This document shows positions 35,136-44,154 of a stretch of 64,000 nucleotides of DNA, piece by piece (positions within the stretch are counted from its first letter, which is position 1; every line of letters starts with the position of its first letter). Source of the stretch: Azospirillum halopraeferens DSM 3675 (GTDB taxonomy: Bacteria; Pseudomonadota; Alphaproteobacteria; Azospirillales; Azospirillaceae). Both the position numbers and the translations under genes were made by a program. Location: positions 62,001 to 126,000 of the forward strand of contig NZ_AUCF01000020.1 in the NCBI RefSeq assembly GCF_000429625.1, in the 5' to 3' direction. The notes beneath the pieces are model-generated. The model saw nothing but the letters and a program-made list of their open reading frames with translations. It searched no databases and had not been told where the DNA came from.

Positions 35136-35924
35136 TCAGCGTCCCTTCGCCCAGGGGAACAGGCGGGCGTTGGCCGCCTGGAACAGGACATCGGTGATCA
35201 GGCCGATCATGCCGATGATGAAGATTCCGAAGATCATCTGCCCGGTGTCGAGGAAGCGCTGCGCCTCGATGATCATGTGGCCGATGCCGGCCGAGGCGCC
35301 GACCAGTTCGGCGACGATCACGTAGGTCCAGGCCCATCCCAGCACCAGGCGCAGCGACTCGGCCATCTGCGGTGCTGCGGCGGGCAGCAGCACCCGCAGC
35401 ACCACGCCGCGCCGCGAGGCGCCCAGGGTGTAGGCGGCCTCCACCAGGTCGGTGCGCACGGACCCGACGATGACGGCGATCATGATGACGATCTGGAAGA
35501 CCGAGCCGATGAAGATCACCAGGATCTTCTGCAGCTCCCCCACCCCCGCCCACAGGATCAGCAGCGGAATGAAGGCCGACGCCGGCAGGTAGCGGGCGAA
35601 GGAGACGAAGCCGGAGAAGAACGCCTCCACCGGCTTGAACGCCCCCATCAGGATGCCCAGCGGCACCGCCAGCAGCGCTGCCAGCGCGAAACCGGCGAAC
35701 ACCCGCCACACGGTCACCAGCACGTCCCCGGCGAAGCCGTACTCGACGAACAGCTCGCCGCCCTTCAGCAGCGTCTCGCCAGGGGAGGCCAGGAACAGGG
35801 GCTGCACGAAACCGCCGTAGGTGACGATCCCCCAGCCCAGGAAGAAAAGAACGAAACAGAGGATGCCGAGAACCGGGCGCAGCCCCGGCGGCACCGGCTT
35901 CAGCGGCGCGAACAGGCCGTCCAT
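35136..35924 (-). CDS. NitT/TauT-type ABC transporter permease
   Basis: 262 residues with six predicted membrane helices and the cytoplasmic EAA loop (EAAYTLGASRRGVVLRVLLP) that contacts the ATPase. Typical SsuC/TauC architecture. It lies between its binding-protein and ATPase genes. Confidence 0.92.
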   Translation of the reverse strand: MDGLFAPLKPVPPGLRPVLGILCFVLFFLGWGIVTYGGFVQPLFLASPGETLLKGGELFVEYGFAGDVLVTVWRVFAGFALAALLAVPLGILMGAFKPVEAFFSGFVSFARYLPASAFIPLLILWAGVGELQKILVIFIGSVFQIVIMIAVIVGSVRTDLVEAAYTLGASRRGVVLRVLLPAAAPQMAESLRLVLGWAWTYVIVAELVGASAGIGHMIIEAQRFLDTGQMIFGIFIIGMIGLITDVLFQAANARLFPWAKGR

Positions 35925-35987
35925 GACGGGGATCCGTGGATAGCGGGAAGGGAACGGCCGCCCGCGCCGGCGCGGGCGGCCGGAACG

Positions 35988-36944
35988 TTACCGGACGAAG
36001 GCGGGATTGGCCATCACGGCCAGATCCTGCGGGGCGCGGCGGATCAGCCGGGATTCCAGCATGACGTCGCGCACCTCCGCCAGGAACGGCGTCATGGTGT
36101 CGGCGAAATAGGCCCGGTTCATCTCCTTATCGTACCAGCGCACGTTCTTCGCCGAGGCGGCGAACTGCTCGGCCGACTGGTTGACATCCTTGCCCATCAC
36201 CGCGTAGGCGGCCTGCGGGTCGGCCTTGATGACCTCCAGCGCCTCGAACCAGGCGTCGATCACCGCCTGCACCACCTTGGGGTTCTTCTCGATGTAGGCG
36301 GGCTGGAAGGCCAGGGTGTCGATGATGACACCCGGCGTCTGGTCCGACGTGACCAGAACCTTGCCGTCGGCGTTGCGCACGTTGGACAGGTACGGCTCGT
36401 ACGTCACCGCCACGTCGGTCTGGCCGGCCACAAAGGCGGCGGCGGCGTCCTTGGGCGACAGGTTGGTCTGCTGCACGTCGGCCAGGGCCATGCCGTTCTT
36501 CTTCAGAACGTAGGCCAGCCAGAACTGCGGCACGCCGCCGGTCTCCACGGCGATGGACTTGCCCTTCAGGTCCTCCACCTTCGCGATGGCCCCGCGCACC
36601 GCAATGCCGTCGCCGCCATGGGAGCTGTCGAGCACCAGCACCTGCTGCACCGGCACGCCGGACGAGGCGTACACCATGTGGGTGTCCACGGTGGTGGCGA
36701 TGGCGTCCACCTCGCCCGCGACCATCGCCTGGTGGCGGTTGGAGACGGGCATCTTTTTGATCTCCACCTGCAGGCCGCGCTTCTCGAACAGGCCGGTGTC
36801 CCTGGCCAGCGTCAGCGGCGCGAAGCCGGTCCAGCCGCTCATGGCGATGGTCAGCCTGGTGGTCTCCTGCGCGCCGGCCGTCGCGGCGCCCAGCCCCGCC
36901 AGCGCCCCCACCAGCGTCCCCAGCACCCAACTCCTCATGCTCAT
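35988..36944 (-). CDS. NitT/TauT-type ABC substrate-binding protein
   Basis: 318 residues from ATG 36944, which follows a GGGAGTCAGGGAT sequence; a signal peptide with cleavage near TAGAQE follows. The mature protein has the NMT1/SsuA-like pattern: LTIAMSGWTGFAPLTLARDTGLFEKRGL, VDAIATTVDT, DLKGKSIAVETGG and VAVTYEPYLSNV. The substrate could be a sulfonate, nitrate-like ion or pyrimidine precursor and cannot be told from sequence alone. A CTGTGGC/GCCACAG inverted repeat at 37002-37020, upstream of the start, may be an operator. Confidence 0.9.
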   Translation of the reverse strand: MSMRSWVLGTLVGALAGLGAATAGAQETTRLTIAMSGWTGFAPLTLARDTGLFEKRGLQVEIKKMPVSNRHQAMVAGEVDAIATTVDTHMVYASSGVPVQQVLVLDSSHGGDGIAVRGAIAKVEDLKGKSIAVETGGVPQFWLAYVLKKNGMALADVQQTNLSPKDAAAAFVAGQTDVAVTYEPYLSNVRNADGKVLVTSDQTPGVIIDTLAFQPAYIEKNPKVVQAVIDAWFEALEVIKADPQAAYAVMGKDVNQSAEQFAASAKNVRWYDKEMNRAYFADTMTPFLAEVRDVMLESRLIRRAPQDLAVMANPAFVR

Positions 36945-37178
36945 ATCCCTGACTCCCTGTGTGCGACGTCGTGCGTCACGGACTTGGGGTCGGTCCCGCC
37001 GCTGTGGCATGGCGCCACAGGTGCCGCGCGGTCCGGCTCCGGATCGCCCATATTGACCGCTTTGCCGCCCCCTTGGAAGGCCCGCCCGGTCGCGCGCCGT
37101 TGCACTGCACCCGGCGGCATCCCTATATTCGGTGCTCGCCTTACCATATGTTGGGACCAGCGACGGGAGGCAGGCGGA

Positions 37179-37418
37179 TTGACCCAGCAGCTGCATCGGA
37201 GCGGAACGGTCCGGCCCCTCAGCGACGACGATCGCCGGCGCACGCTCCAGTACTTCGAACGCCTGGGCAAGGACCGGGTGCGGTTGTACGCCGCCGTGGA
37301 CTGCGACCGCTTCCTCGGCAACTGGCAGGTCCGCGAGCTGGCCGACGCCTGGCTGGCCGAGAAGGACGAAGAGGAACGCGCCGCCCCCTTCTGGCGCCGC
37401 CTGCCCTGGCGGCGCTAG
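37179..37418 (+). CDS. Small conserved-looking protein, unknown
   Basis: 79 residues from a TTG start with GGGAGG about ten bases upstream. The sequence is strongly charged, with VRPLSDDDRRRTLQYFERLGKDRVRLYAAV and an Arg/Trp-rich end (FWRRLPWRR). No signal peptide. No ATG gives a better start. The role is unknown, and the call rests on codon use and the ribosome site. Confidence 0.55.
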   Translation: MTQQLHRSGTVRPLSDDDRRRTLQYFERLGKDRVRLYAAVDCDRFLGNWQVRELADAWLAEKDEEERAAPFWRRLPWRR

Positions 37419-37494
37419 CCCGGATCGCGTGACATCGGAACCGATTTGACGCGCGAATCCGATCGCTGATCAAATTGATAGGGCGCCTCCGCCA

Positions 37495-38313
37495 TCAGTC
37501 GATCAGGCGGTCACCGTCGAAGAACGGGTAGGGTCCGTCGAAGGCACCGATCACCGCGGTGTGGCTGACGATCCCCTCACCGTCCCGCCACAGGTGGAGC
37601 TGGAAGCCGGGCGGCTCCATGACGAAGGCGGACGGCCCGTCGGGGCGCAGGTCCAGGGCCACCTGATGGGCCACCGACGGCGCGGTGGACGCGACGGTGC
37701 CGGCCCAGCGGGCCAGGATCGGACGGTGCAGGTGGCCGGCCAGCGCGCGTTCCACCTGCGGGTGGCGGCGCACCACCGTGGCCAGGGCGTCGGCCCCGGC
37801 CAGCCCGATGCGGTCCATGTGCGCGATGCCCGTGGCGAACGGCGGGTGGTGCAGCGCCAGCACGGTGGGACGGTCGGGCTGCTCCGACAGGCGGGCGTCG
37901 AGCCAGGCCAGCCGCTCGGCGCACAGCCGCCCGGCGCCCGAGCCGGGCTCCACCGTGTCGAGGACCACCAGCCGCACCGGCCAATCCTCCACCGTGTGGT
38001 GGAGAAAGCCGCCGTCGCGCGGCAGGCGGGGATCGTCCGGCCATGCCGCGACCATCGCGCCGCGGTCGTCGTGGTTGCCGGGGACGAGAATGGCCGGCGC
38101 TTTCAGCGGCCCGGTCAGGTCGCGGAAGAGGCCGTATTCCTCCGGCCGGCCGGCGTCCACCAGGTCGCCGGTGAACAGCACCACGTCGGGCCGCGGGTCG
38201 AGCGCATTGACTGCGGCGACGGCGCGTTCCAGACAGGCGGCGGTGTCCACCTGCCGGTAAGCGAGCCGGCCGCGCGGCTTGATGTGGGTATCGGTGAGCT
38301 GGGCGATGAGCAT
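37495..38313 (-). CDS. Calcineurin-like metallophosphoesterase (CpdA-type)
   Basis: 272 residues from ATG 38313. The metal-binding motifs are complete: D-x-H (LTDTHIK), GDLVD, GNHDD, ALHHPP and GHLHRP. The arrangement matches class III cyclic-nucleotide phosphodiesterases of the CpdA/GpdQ group, which split cAMP or glycerophosphodiesters. There is no signal peptide. It is the last gene of the LacI-controlled ABC operon, 28 bases after the ATPase gene, which suggests that it acts on the imported compound. Confidence 0.88.
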   Translation of the reverse strand: MLIAQLTDTHIKPRGRLAYRQVDTAACLERAVAAVNALDPRPDVVLFTGDLVDAGRPEEYGLFRDLTGPLKAPAILVPGNHDDRGAMVAAWPDDPRLPRDGGFLHHTVEDWPVRLVVLDTVEPGSGAGRLCAERLAWLDARLSEQPDRPTVLALHHPPFATGIAHMDRIGLAGADALATVVRRHPQVERALAGHLHRPILARWAGTVASTAPSVAHQVALDLRPDGPSAFVMEPPGFQLHLWRDGEGIVSHTAVIGAFDGPYPFFDGDRLID

Positions 38314-38341
38314 TCGGGTCCGCCGGTCAGGGTGATGGCGC

Positions 38342-39385
38342 TCAGAGCGAGAGGAAACGGGCGGGGTCGAGGCGCAGGCCGACGGTGTCGCCCCGCGCGA
38401 CGGCGGCACGCCCGGCGGCGTCCACCGTCAGGGTGTGGCCGCAGGCGGTCTCCACCACCACGCGGGTGCGATCGCCCAGGAAGACGGCCGCGGCGACGCT
38501 CCCGCGCAGGTGCGCGTCCGCGTCCGCCAGCGCCACGTCCTCCGGCCGGACCAGCACCTCGGCAGGGCCGGCCGGGCCGGCCCACGGCAGCGCCGCCCCG
38601 CCCAGCGCCAGCATCCCGTCGGCCGCCTGCCCGTGCAGGCGGTTCATGGTGCCGACGAACTCCGCCACGAAGGCATCCGCCGGACGGTAATAGATCTCGC
38701 GCGGGGTGCCCACCTGGGCGACGCGGCCCCTGGCCATCACCACGATGCGGTCGCCCAGCGCCATCGCCTCCGCCTGGTCGTGGGTGACGTAGACGGCGGT
38801 CACCCCCAGCGTGCGCAGCAGGCGGTCGATCTCCAGCCGCAGGCTGTCGCGCAGCTTGGCGTCCAGCGCCGTCAGCGGCTCGTCCAGCAACAGCACGCGC
38901 GGGCGCACCACCAGGGCGCGGGCCAGCGCCACCCGCTGCCGCTGGCCGCCGGACAGCTGGTCGATGCGGCGCCCGGCGAGGTCGCCGATGCGCATCAGTT
39001 CCAGCATCTCCCCGGCCCGGCGGCGCCGCTCCGCCGTCGCCACCCCGCGCACCCGCAGGCCGTAGGCGACGTTGTCGGCAACGCTCATGTTGGGGAACAG
39101 GGCGTAGCTCTGGAACACCATGCCGACGTTGCGCCGCTCGATGGGCAGGCGGGTCACGTCGTCGTCGCCGAACCACACGCGCCCGCCGGGGTCGGGGCTT
39201 TCCAATCCGGCGATCAGGCGCAGCGTGGTGGTCTTGCCGCAGCCGGACGGTCCCAGGAACACCACCGTCTCGCCGCCGGCGATGGACAGGTCCAGGGGTT
39301 CCAGCGCGCGCACGCCGCCGTCGTAGGTCCGGGCGCAGCCCTCCAGCCGGATGGGCACGCCGTCCAGATGGAAACTCCCGCTCAT
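38342..39385 (-). CDS. ABC importer ATP-binding protein (PotA/FbpC/PhnT-like)
   Basis: 347 residues. Walker A GPSGCGKTTTLRLIAG, Q-loop FQSYALFPNMS, signature LSGGQRQRVALARAL, Walker B VLLLDEPLTALD and H-loop YVTHDQAEA are followed by a C-terminal TOBE domain (about 265-347) typical of polyamine, iron and phosphonate importers. Start ATG 39385 overlaps the permease stop (ATGA). Confidence 0.92.
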   Translation of the reverse strand: MSGSFHLDGVPIRLEGCARTYDGGVRALEPLDLSIAGGETVVFLGPSGCGKTTTLRLIAGLESPDPGGRVWFGDDDVTRLPIERRNVGMVFQSYALFPNMSVADNVAYGLRVRGVATAERRRRAGEMLELMRIGDLAGRRIDQLSGGQRQRVALARALVVRPRVLLLDEPLTALDAKLRDSLRLEIDRLLRTLGVTAVYVTHDQAEAMALGDRIVVMARGRVAQVGTPREIYYRPADAFVAEFVGTMNRLHGQAADGMLALGGAALPWAGPAGPAEVLVRPEDVALADADAHLRGSVAAAVFLGDRTRVVVETACGHTLTVDAAGRAAVARGDTVGLRLDPARFLSL

Positions 39386-40167
39386 CGGCGCCCCCGGCGG
39401 CCGAGGAGCTGGAGCAGGATCAGGCTGGGGATGATCATCAGGAAGAACACCAGGGTGTAGGCGCTGCCGATCTCGATCCGCATGGAGGCGTAGCTGTCGG
39501 CCAGGCCGACGGGCAGCGTCTTGGTCAGCGGCGTGTGCAGCAGCCAGGTCAGGTTGAATTCGCCCACCGACAGGGTGAACACCATCAGCGAGCCGGCCAG
39601 GATGCCCGAAGCGCAGTTCGGCACGACGACCTGAAAGAAGCGCTGGACAAAGGAGGCCCCCAGGCTGGCCGCCCCCTCCTCCAGCGTCTTCAGATCGATG
39701 GACGTCATCACCGCCAGCACGGCGCGCACCATGAAAGGCAGCGTGAACAGCACATGCCCCACCAGGATGAAGAGCCAGCTCCGCCGGAAATCGCCCGCAC
39801 CGCCGTAGGTGACGATCAGCGCCAGGGCGGTGGCGAGGCCGGGCACCGCCACGGGCATGACCAGCAACTCCTCGATGGCGCGGGCCACCGGCCCCTTCGC
39901 CCGCGCCAGCACATAGGCCGCCGGCACCCCCAGCACCAGCGTGCAGGCGAGGCAGGCGACGGCGATGCCCAGCGACAGCCGGATGGTGTCGGCGTAGAGC
40001 GCCCACACCTCCGCCACCCAGCGCAGCGTCAGCCCGCTGCGGATGCCGACGAAGTAGTTGACGGTCAACCCCGCCGCCATGGACAGCACCACCGGGACGA
40101 CCAGCAGCGCGCACACCAGCAGCGTGAAGGAAAGCTGCGCCCAGAAGGCGGGTCCGTAGCGCCGCAT
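39382..40167 (-). CDS. ABC importer permease, second subunit (PotC-like)
   Basis: 261 residues from ATG 40167; GTG 40176, overlapping the previous stop as GTGA, is an alternative. Six predicted helices and an EAA-type loop (LEEGAASLGASFVQRFFQVVVP). Forms a heterodimer with the permease encoded just before it. Confidence 0.88.
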   Translation of the reverse strand: MRRYGPAFWAQLSFTLLVCALLVVPVVLSMAAGLTVNYFVGIRSGLTLRWVAEVWALYADTIRLSLGIAVACLACTLVLGVPAAYVLARAKGPVARAIEELLVMPVAVPGLATALALIVTYGGAGDFRRSWLFILVGHVLFTLPFMVRAVLAVMTSIDLKTLEEGAASLGASFVQRFFQVVVPNCASGILAGSLMVFTLSVGEFNLTWLLHTPLTKTLPVGLADSYASMRIEIGSAYTLVFFLMIIPSLILLQLLGRRGRR

Positions 40168-40172
40168 CGCCG

Positions 40173-40994
40173 TCACCCCGCCGCCGCGACGGTGGAGCCG
40201 GCGAAGCTGCGCGCCAGCGCCAGCGCCGCCCAGGTGACCAGCCCCAGCACGAAGCTGAGCGCCGCGGCCATGGCGATGTTCGCCTGAAGTGTGAATTCCG
40301 TGTAGATGACCATGGGCAGCACGTTGATCCGGGTGGCGAGGGTGAAGGCGGTGCCGAAGGCGCCCATGGCGGTGGCGAAGCAGATGGCGCCGGCCGACAG
40401 GAAGGCGGGCTTCAGCGCCGGCAGCACCACATGGGCCACCACCTGCCACGGCCGCGCGCCCAGGGAACGCGCCGCCTCCTCCAGTTGCGGGTCCAGCTTC
40501 TCCGCCGCGGCCATGACCGTCAGGATCACCCGCGGGATCGAGAAGTAGATGTAGCCGAGGAACAGCCCGGCCATGGAATAGGCGAAGACCACCCGCCCGC
40601 CGGTCAGCGCGTGGGTCGCCTCGCCGATCAGGCCCTGGCGCCCGGCCAGCATGATCACCATGAAACCGACGACCACGCCGGGAAAGGCCAGCGGAAAGGT
40701 CAGCATGGCCAGCAGCAGCGCCCGCCCGGGAAAGCGGTTGCGCACCAGGAACAGCCCCGACACGGTGGAAATCGCGAGCGTCGCGGCGGTGACCCCGGCC
40801 GACAGGGTCACGGTGGAGACCAGGCTCTGAAGATGGCGCGGGTTGGTGACCACGGAGGCATAGGCGGCCCAGCCCTGCGGCCCGCTGCCGCCGATCACGA
40901 ACAGCTCGGCCAGCGGCAGCAGGAAGAAGGCGCCGAACACCACCGCGGCGGGGGCGATCAGCAGGGCCAGGGTGAAGGGGTCGCGGCGGTGCAT
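40173..40994 (-). CDS. ABC importer permease, first subunit (PotB-like)
   Basis: 273 residues from ATG 40994, the only ATG before the first membrane helix. Six predicted helices; EAA loop LEEAARSLGARPWQVVAHVVLP. The 71-base gap after the binding-protein gene contains a strong hairpin. Confidence 0.88.
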   Translation of the reverse strand: MHRRDPFTLALLIAPAAVVFGAFFLLPLAELFVIGGSGPQGWAAYASVVTNPRHLQSLVSTVTLSAGVTAATLAISTVSGLFLVRNRFPGRALLLAMLTFPLAFPGVVVGFMVIMLAGRQGLIGEATHALTGGRVVFAYSMAGLFLGYIYFSIPRVILTVMAAAEKLDPQLEEAARSLGARPWQVVAHVVLPALKPAFLSAGAICFATAMGAFGTAFTLATRINVLPMVIYTEFTLQANIAMAAALSFVLGLVTWAALALARSFAGSTVAAAG

Positions 40995-41024
40995 GGCGGT
41001 CGCGGGGACGGTTCCGGACAGGGG

Positions 41025-41047
41025 CCCCCGCGGCGCCGCCGCGGGGG
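41025..41047 (-). promoter_or_regulatory. Intra-operon hairpin between binding protein and permease genes
   Basis: CCCCCGCGGC (41025-41034) pairs with GCCGCGGGGG (41038-41047) around a three-base loop, just after the binding-protein stop. Stems here are known in other ABC operons (for example malE-malF) to stabilise the upstream message, so the binding protein outnumbers the permease. That role is inferred from position. Confidence 0.6.
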
Positions 41048-41065
41048 ACGGGAGGACGGCAGCGG

Positions 41066-42076
41066 TCAGTTCACGTCCGCCAGATAGCGGTCGGTGAAGC
41101 CCTTCTGCGCCGCGGCCATGCGGTCGAGGTCCACGGCACGCGCGCGGGCATAGTCGGCGGCCGGCAGGAACTTCGCGGCCAGGTCCGGCGCCATGGCGCC
41201 GGCGCGCACCGGGCGCATGAAGGCGTTGGCCCACAGCCCCTGCCCCTTGTCGGACAGCACGAAGTCCAGCACCGTCTTCCCGTGGTCCGGATTCGGGCCA
41301 TTGGCGACCAGCGCCATCACATAGGGCACAGCCACCGTGCCCTCGGCCGGGATGACGAATTCCACCGGCGCCTTGTCGGTGTGCATGGCGCGGTACGCGT
41401 TGAAATCATAGTCGAGCAGGATCGGGATCTCGCCCGACAGGACGCGGGCGTAGGAGGTCTGCTTCGGCACGATCGGGCTGTTCCGGTGCAGGTCCCGGAA
41501 CCAGCCGATGGCCTTGTCGAAACTGTCGTAGTCGCCGCCCAGCGCCAGATTGACGGCGACCGCGCCGACATAGCCGACGGCCGCGCTGGTCGGGTCCAGA
41601 TAGCCCACCATGCCGGCGTAATCGGGCTTCAGCAGATCGGCCCAGGACTGCGGCACCGGCTTGCCGCCCAGGGCGTCGCGGTTGACGAAGAAGCCCAGCG
41701 TGCCGGAGTGGATGGTGACCCAGTGGCCGTCGGGGTCCTTCATGTCGGCCGGGACCTCGTCCCAGTTGGCCGGCCGATAGGGGGCGGTAACGCCCGCCGC
41801 CTTGGCCTGGATGCCGAACGGCCCGCCCAGATAGACCACGTCGGCCACCGGATTGGCTTTTTCGGCGATCAGGGCCGCCAGCGACTGGCCGGAGTTCTTG
41901 TTGTCGTGCGGGACGGTGACGCCGGTGTCCTGCTTGATGGCGCGGAGCTGGGAGGCCCAGTCCGCCCATTCCGGCGGGCAGTTGTAGCAGATGGCGGTCT
42001 GCGCCGCGGCCGGGGACACAGCGACGGCCAGCAGGGCCGCCGCGCCAAGGAAGAGGTGCTTCAGCATGGCGATCAT
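41066..42076 (-). CDS. ABC importer extracellular solute-binding protein (family 1)
   Basis: 336 residues; ATG 42076 overlaps the lacI-type stop (ATGA), and MLKH three codons later is an alternative start. Signal peptide with hydrophobic LFLGAAALLAVAV and cleavage at AAAQ. The mature sequence (ICYNCPPEWADW, VADVVYLGGPFGIQAKAAGV, GTLGFFVNRDALG, GEIPILLDYDFNAYR) resembles iron, polyamine and aminoethylphosphonate binding proteins. The ligand is not clear. Confidence 0.9.
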   Translation of the reverse strand: MIAMLKHLFLGAAALLAVAVSPAAAQTAICYNCPPEWADWASQLRAIKQDTGVTVPHDNKNSGQSLAALIAEKANPVADVVYLGGPFGIQAKAAGVTAPYRPANWDEVPADMKDPDGHWVTIHSGTLGFFVNRDALGGKPVPQSWADLLKPDYAGMVGYLDPTSAAVGYVGAVAVNLALGGDYDSFDKAIGWFRDLHRNSPIVPKQTSYARVLSGEIPILLDYDFNAYRAMHTDKAPVEFVIPAEGTVAVPYVMALVANGPNPDHGKTVLDFVLSDKGQGLWANAFMRPVRAGAMAPDLAAKFLPAADYARARAVDLDRMAAAQKGFTDRYLADVN

Positions 42077-43131
42077 ATCCTTGCGTCGGGTTGGGACGTG
42101 AGGTCGGGTCCGGACGTGCGGAGGGCGGGGGCGGGCCCCAGCGTCTCCCCCGTGCGGACGGAGAAGGGCAAGGTCACCTGTCCGGGGCGTGGACCACCGG
42201 CCAGATGGGCGAGCAGATCCTGCATGGCCCGCGCGCCCATGGCGCGGGCGGGCTGCACCAGGGTGGTCAGGGCGGGGGACACCAGCGCGCCCACCGCGAT
42301 GCCGTCGAAGCCGGTGACCGACACGTCCGCCGGCACCGCCAGCCCCAGGTCGCGCAGTGCCCGCACCGTCGCCAGCGCCACCAGATCGTTGGAGCCGAAC
42401 AGCGCGGTCGGCCGGTCGGGCCCGTCCAGGCGGACGGCCAGCCGCCGCTCCGGCGCGGCGTCGGCGAAGTCCACCTCGATCAGCGGTCCGGGGGCGAGGC
42501 CGGCGGTGTCCAGTGCGGCGCGGTAGCCGTCATGGCGCAGGCGCGAGCGGTCGGACTGGCGGAAGCGGCCGGCTACCATGCCGATGCGCGTGTGGCCCAG
42601 CGCGATCATGCGCTCCACCATGGTGCGCGCCGCCGCCACGTTGTCCACCGACACGAAGGGGCGACCGCTCGCCCGCGGCTGGTTGTAGACAAGGACATAG
42701 GGCAGATCGGCGGCATCCAGCGTGTCCAGCACCGCGCTGCCGTCGGCGTCGGCGACCGTCAGCACCAGCCCTTCGACCCGGTGCGACAGCAGGCTTTCCA
42801 CCGCCTGCGCCTCGCGCCCGGGATCGTAGTCGGTGGAGGCGATCAGCAGCGAGTAGCCGGCATCGGCCGCCGCGTCCTGCACGCCGGCCACGCTGTCGGC
42901 GAACACCGGGTTGGACAGCGACGGGATCACCACACCCAGGGTGCGGGTGCGGGCGGCCTTCAGGCTGCTGCCGATGCGGTTGGGCCGGAAGCCCAGCTCC
43001 GCCACCGCGGTGCGCACCCGCTCCGCCGTGTCCGGCGCGGCGGTGCCGGCGCCGTTCAGCACCCGCGACACGGTGGCGATGGACACGCCCGCCCTCTCCG
43101 CCACGTCGCGTATGGTCACCGCCTTCGCCAT
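42073..43131 (-). CDS. LacI-family transcriptional regulator
   Basis: 352 residues. N-terminal helix-turn-helix VTIRDVAERAGVSIATVSRVLNG plus hinge helix (NRIGSSLKAART), then a periplasmic-binding-like effector domain. First gene of the ABC operon, so it probably controls itself and the importer through the double operator at 43189-43227. The effector is presumably the imported compound or a derivative of it. Confidence 0.94.
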   Translation of the reverse strand: MAKAVTIRDVAERAGVSIATVSRVLNGAGTAAPDTAERVRTAVAELGFRPNRIGSSLKAARTRTLGVVIPSLSNPVFADSVAGVQDAAADAGYSLLIASTDYDPGREAQAVESLLSHRVEGLVLTVADADGSAVLDTLDAADLPYVLVYNQPRASGRPFVSVDNVAAARTMVERMIALGHTRIGMVAGRFRQSDRSRLRHDGYRAALDTAGLAPGPLIEVDFADAAPERRLAVRLDGPDRPTALFGSNDLVALATVRALRDLGLAVPADVSVTGFDGIAVGALVSPALTTLVQPARAMGARAMQDLLAHLAGGPRPGQVTLPFSVRTGETLGPAPALRTSGPDLTSQPDARI

Positions 43132-43188
43132 GCCGCCTCCCCCGTTCGCGGGGGATGATGCGCCGGACCCGTTGCAGCTTCATGACGG

Positions 43189-43227
43189 CCTGTAAACGTT
43201 TCCATGACATTTGGAAACGTTTACAGG
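43189..43227. promoter_or_regulatory. Double LacI-type operator
   Basis: CCTGTAAACGTTTCCA (43189-43204) is repeated as an exact inverted copy (43212-43227) after a seven-base spacer. Each arm contains TGTAAACGTTT, close to the GalR/LacI-family consensus TGTAAACGTTTACA, so two dimers could bind. It lies 58-96 bp upstream of the LacI start, where it would overlap the promoter. It is the clearest regulatory site in the window. Confidence 0.85.
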
Positions 43228-43260
43228 ACCGGAAAATGCGGGCGGGACGGCGTCCGGCCG

Positions 43261-44154
43261 TCAGATCGGCGCCGTCAACTCCCGCACCTCCGCCGGCCCC
43301 GGCCGCGCGTGGTCCGGCCAGTGGCGCAGGTTGAGCACCTGGCCCTCACGGCGCACCCGCTCCACGGCGGCGAGGTCGAGGTCGGCGTAGAGCCAGCCGG
43401 GCTCGTTCATGGTGCCGATGGCCACCACGCCGTCGTCGGGCATGCCCACGTCCGGCGGGGCGTAGACGGCGGCGGCGCCGACGTTGACGTCGATGGCCGG
43501 GCACCAGGGGGCCGCGCCCACCGTCGGGGACTGCACCACGAAGCACTGGTTCTCCAGCGCCCGCGCGGCGGCGCCGACGCGCACGCGGTGCCAGCCGGCC
43601 GCCGTGTCGGTGCAGCTCGGCACCAGCAGCAGCACCGCCCCGGCCTCCGCCTGGGCGCGCGCGATCAGAGGAAACTCGGCGTCGTAGCAGATGCACACCC
43701 CCAACCGCCCCCACGGCGTGCCAAAGACGCGCACGGCGTCGCCACCGCCGAGGTCCCAGTGCTCGCGCTCGAAGCGGGTGGGGACCAGCTTTTCCTGCTC
43801 GCCGGCGCGGCCGTCGGGCGCGATCAGGCGGGAGACGTTGCGCAAGCGGCCGTCGGGCCGCCGCACCGGCACGCCCGGCGCCAGCACCCACACCCCGTGG
43901 CGCCGGGCGAGATCGGCGAACGTCCCGAACACCAGCGGCACCAGGGGCTGCAGGGCGGCGGTCTGGGCGGCGAGGTCGCCGTCGGCGCCGGCCGTCGCCG
44001 TCAGCTCCATGGCTCCGTATTCGGGGAAGACCAGCAGCTCCGCCCCGTTGCCGGCGGCCTCGGCCACCCAGCGTTCGGCCCTGGCCCGCCAGGCGTCCGG
44101 GGAGGCGACGCGCTCCGGCGGGTACTGGGCGGCGGCGACGCGCAGCCGGGCCAT
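43261..44154 (-). CDS. Carbon-nitrogen hydrolase (nitrilase superfamily)
   Basis: 297 residues; ATG 44154 overlaps the stop of the GNAT gene (TGATG). The Glu-Lys-Cys triad is present: Glu45 in VFPEYGA, Lys122 in EKLVPTRFE and Cys156 in CICYDAEFP. Members cleave amides or nitriles or act as amidases on N-carbamoyl or peptide-like substrates. It is probably cytoplasmic. Co-translation with a GNAT acetyltransferase and divergence from an amidoligase pair suggest a role in making or degrading one amide metabolite. Confidence 0.9.
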   Translation of the reverse strand: MARLRVAAAQYPPERVASPDAWRARAERWVAEAAGNGAELLVFPEYGAMELTATAGADGDLAAQTAALQPLVPLVFGTFADLARRHGVWVLAPGVPVRRPDGRLRNVSRLIAPDGRAGEQEKLVPTRFEREHWDLGGGDAVRVFGTPWGRLGVCICYDAEFPLIARAQAEAGAVLLLVPSCTDTAAGWHRVRVGAAARALENQCFVVQSPTVGAAPWCPAIDVNVGAAAVYAPPDVGMPDDGVVAIGTMNEPGWLYADLDLAAVERVRREGQVLNLRHWPDHARPGPAEVRELTAPI

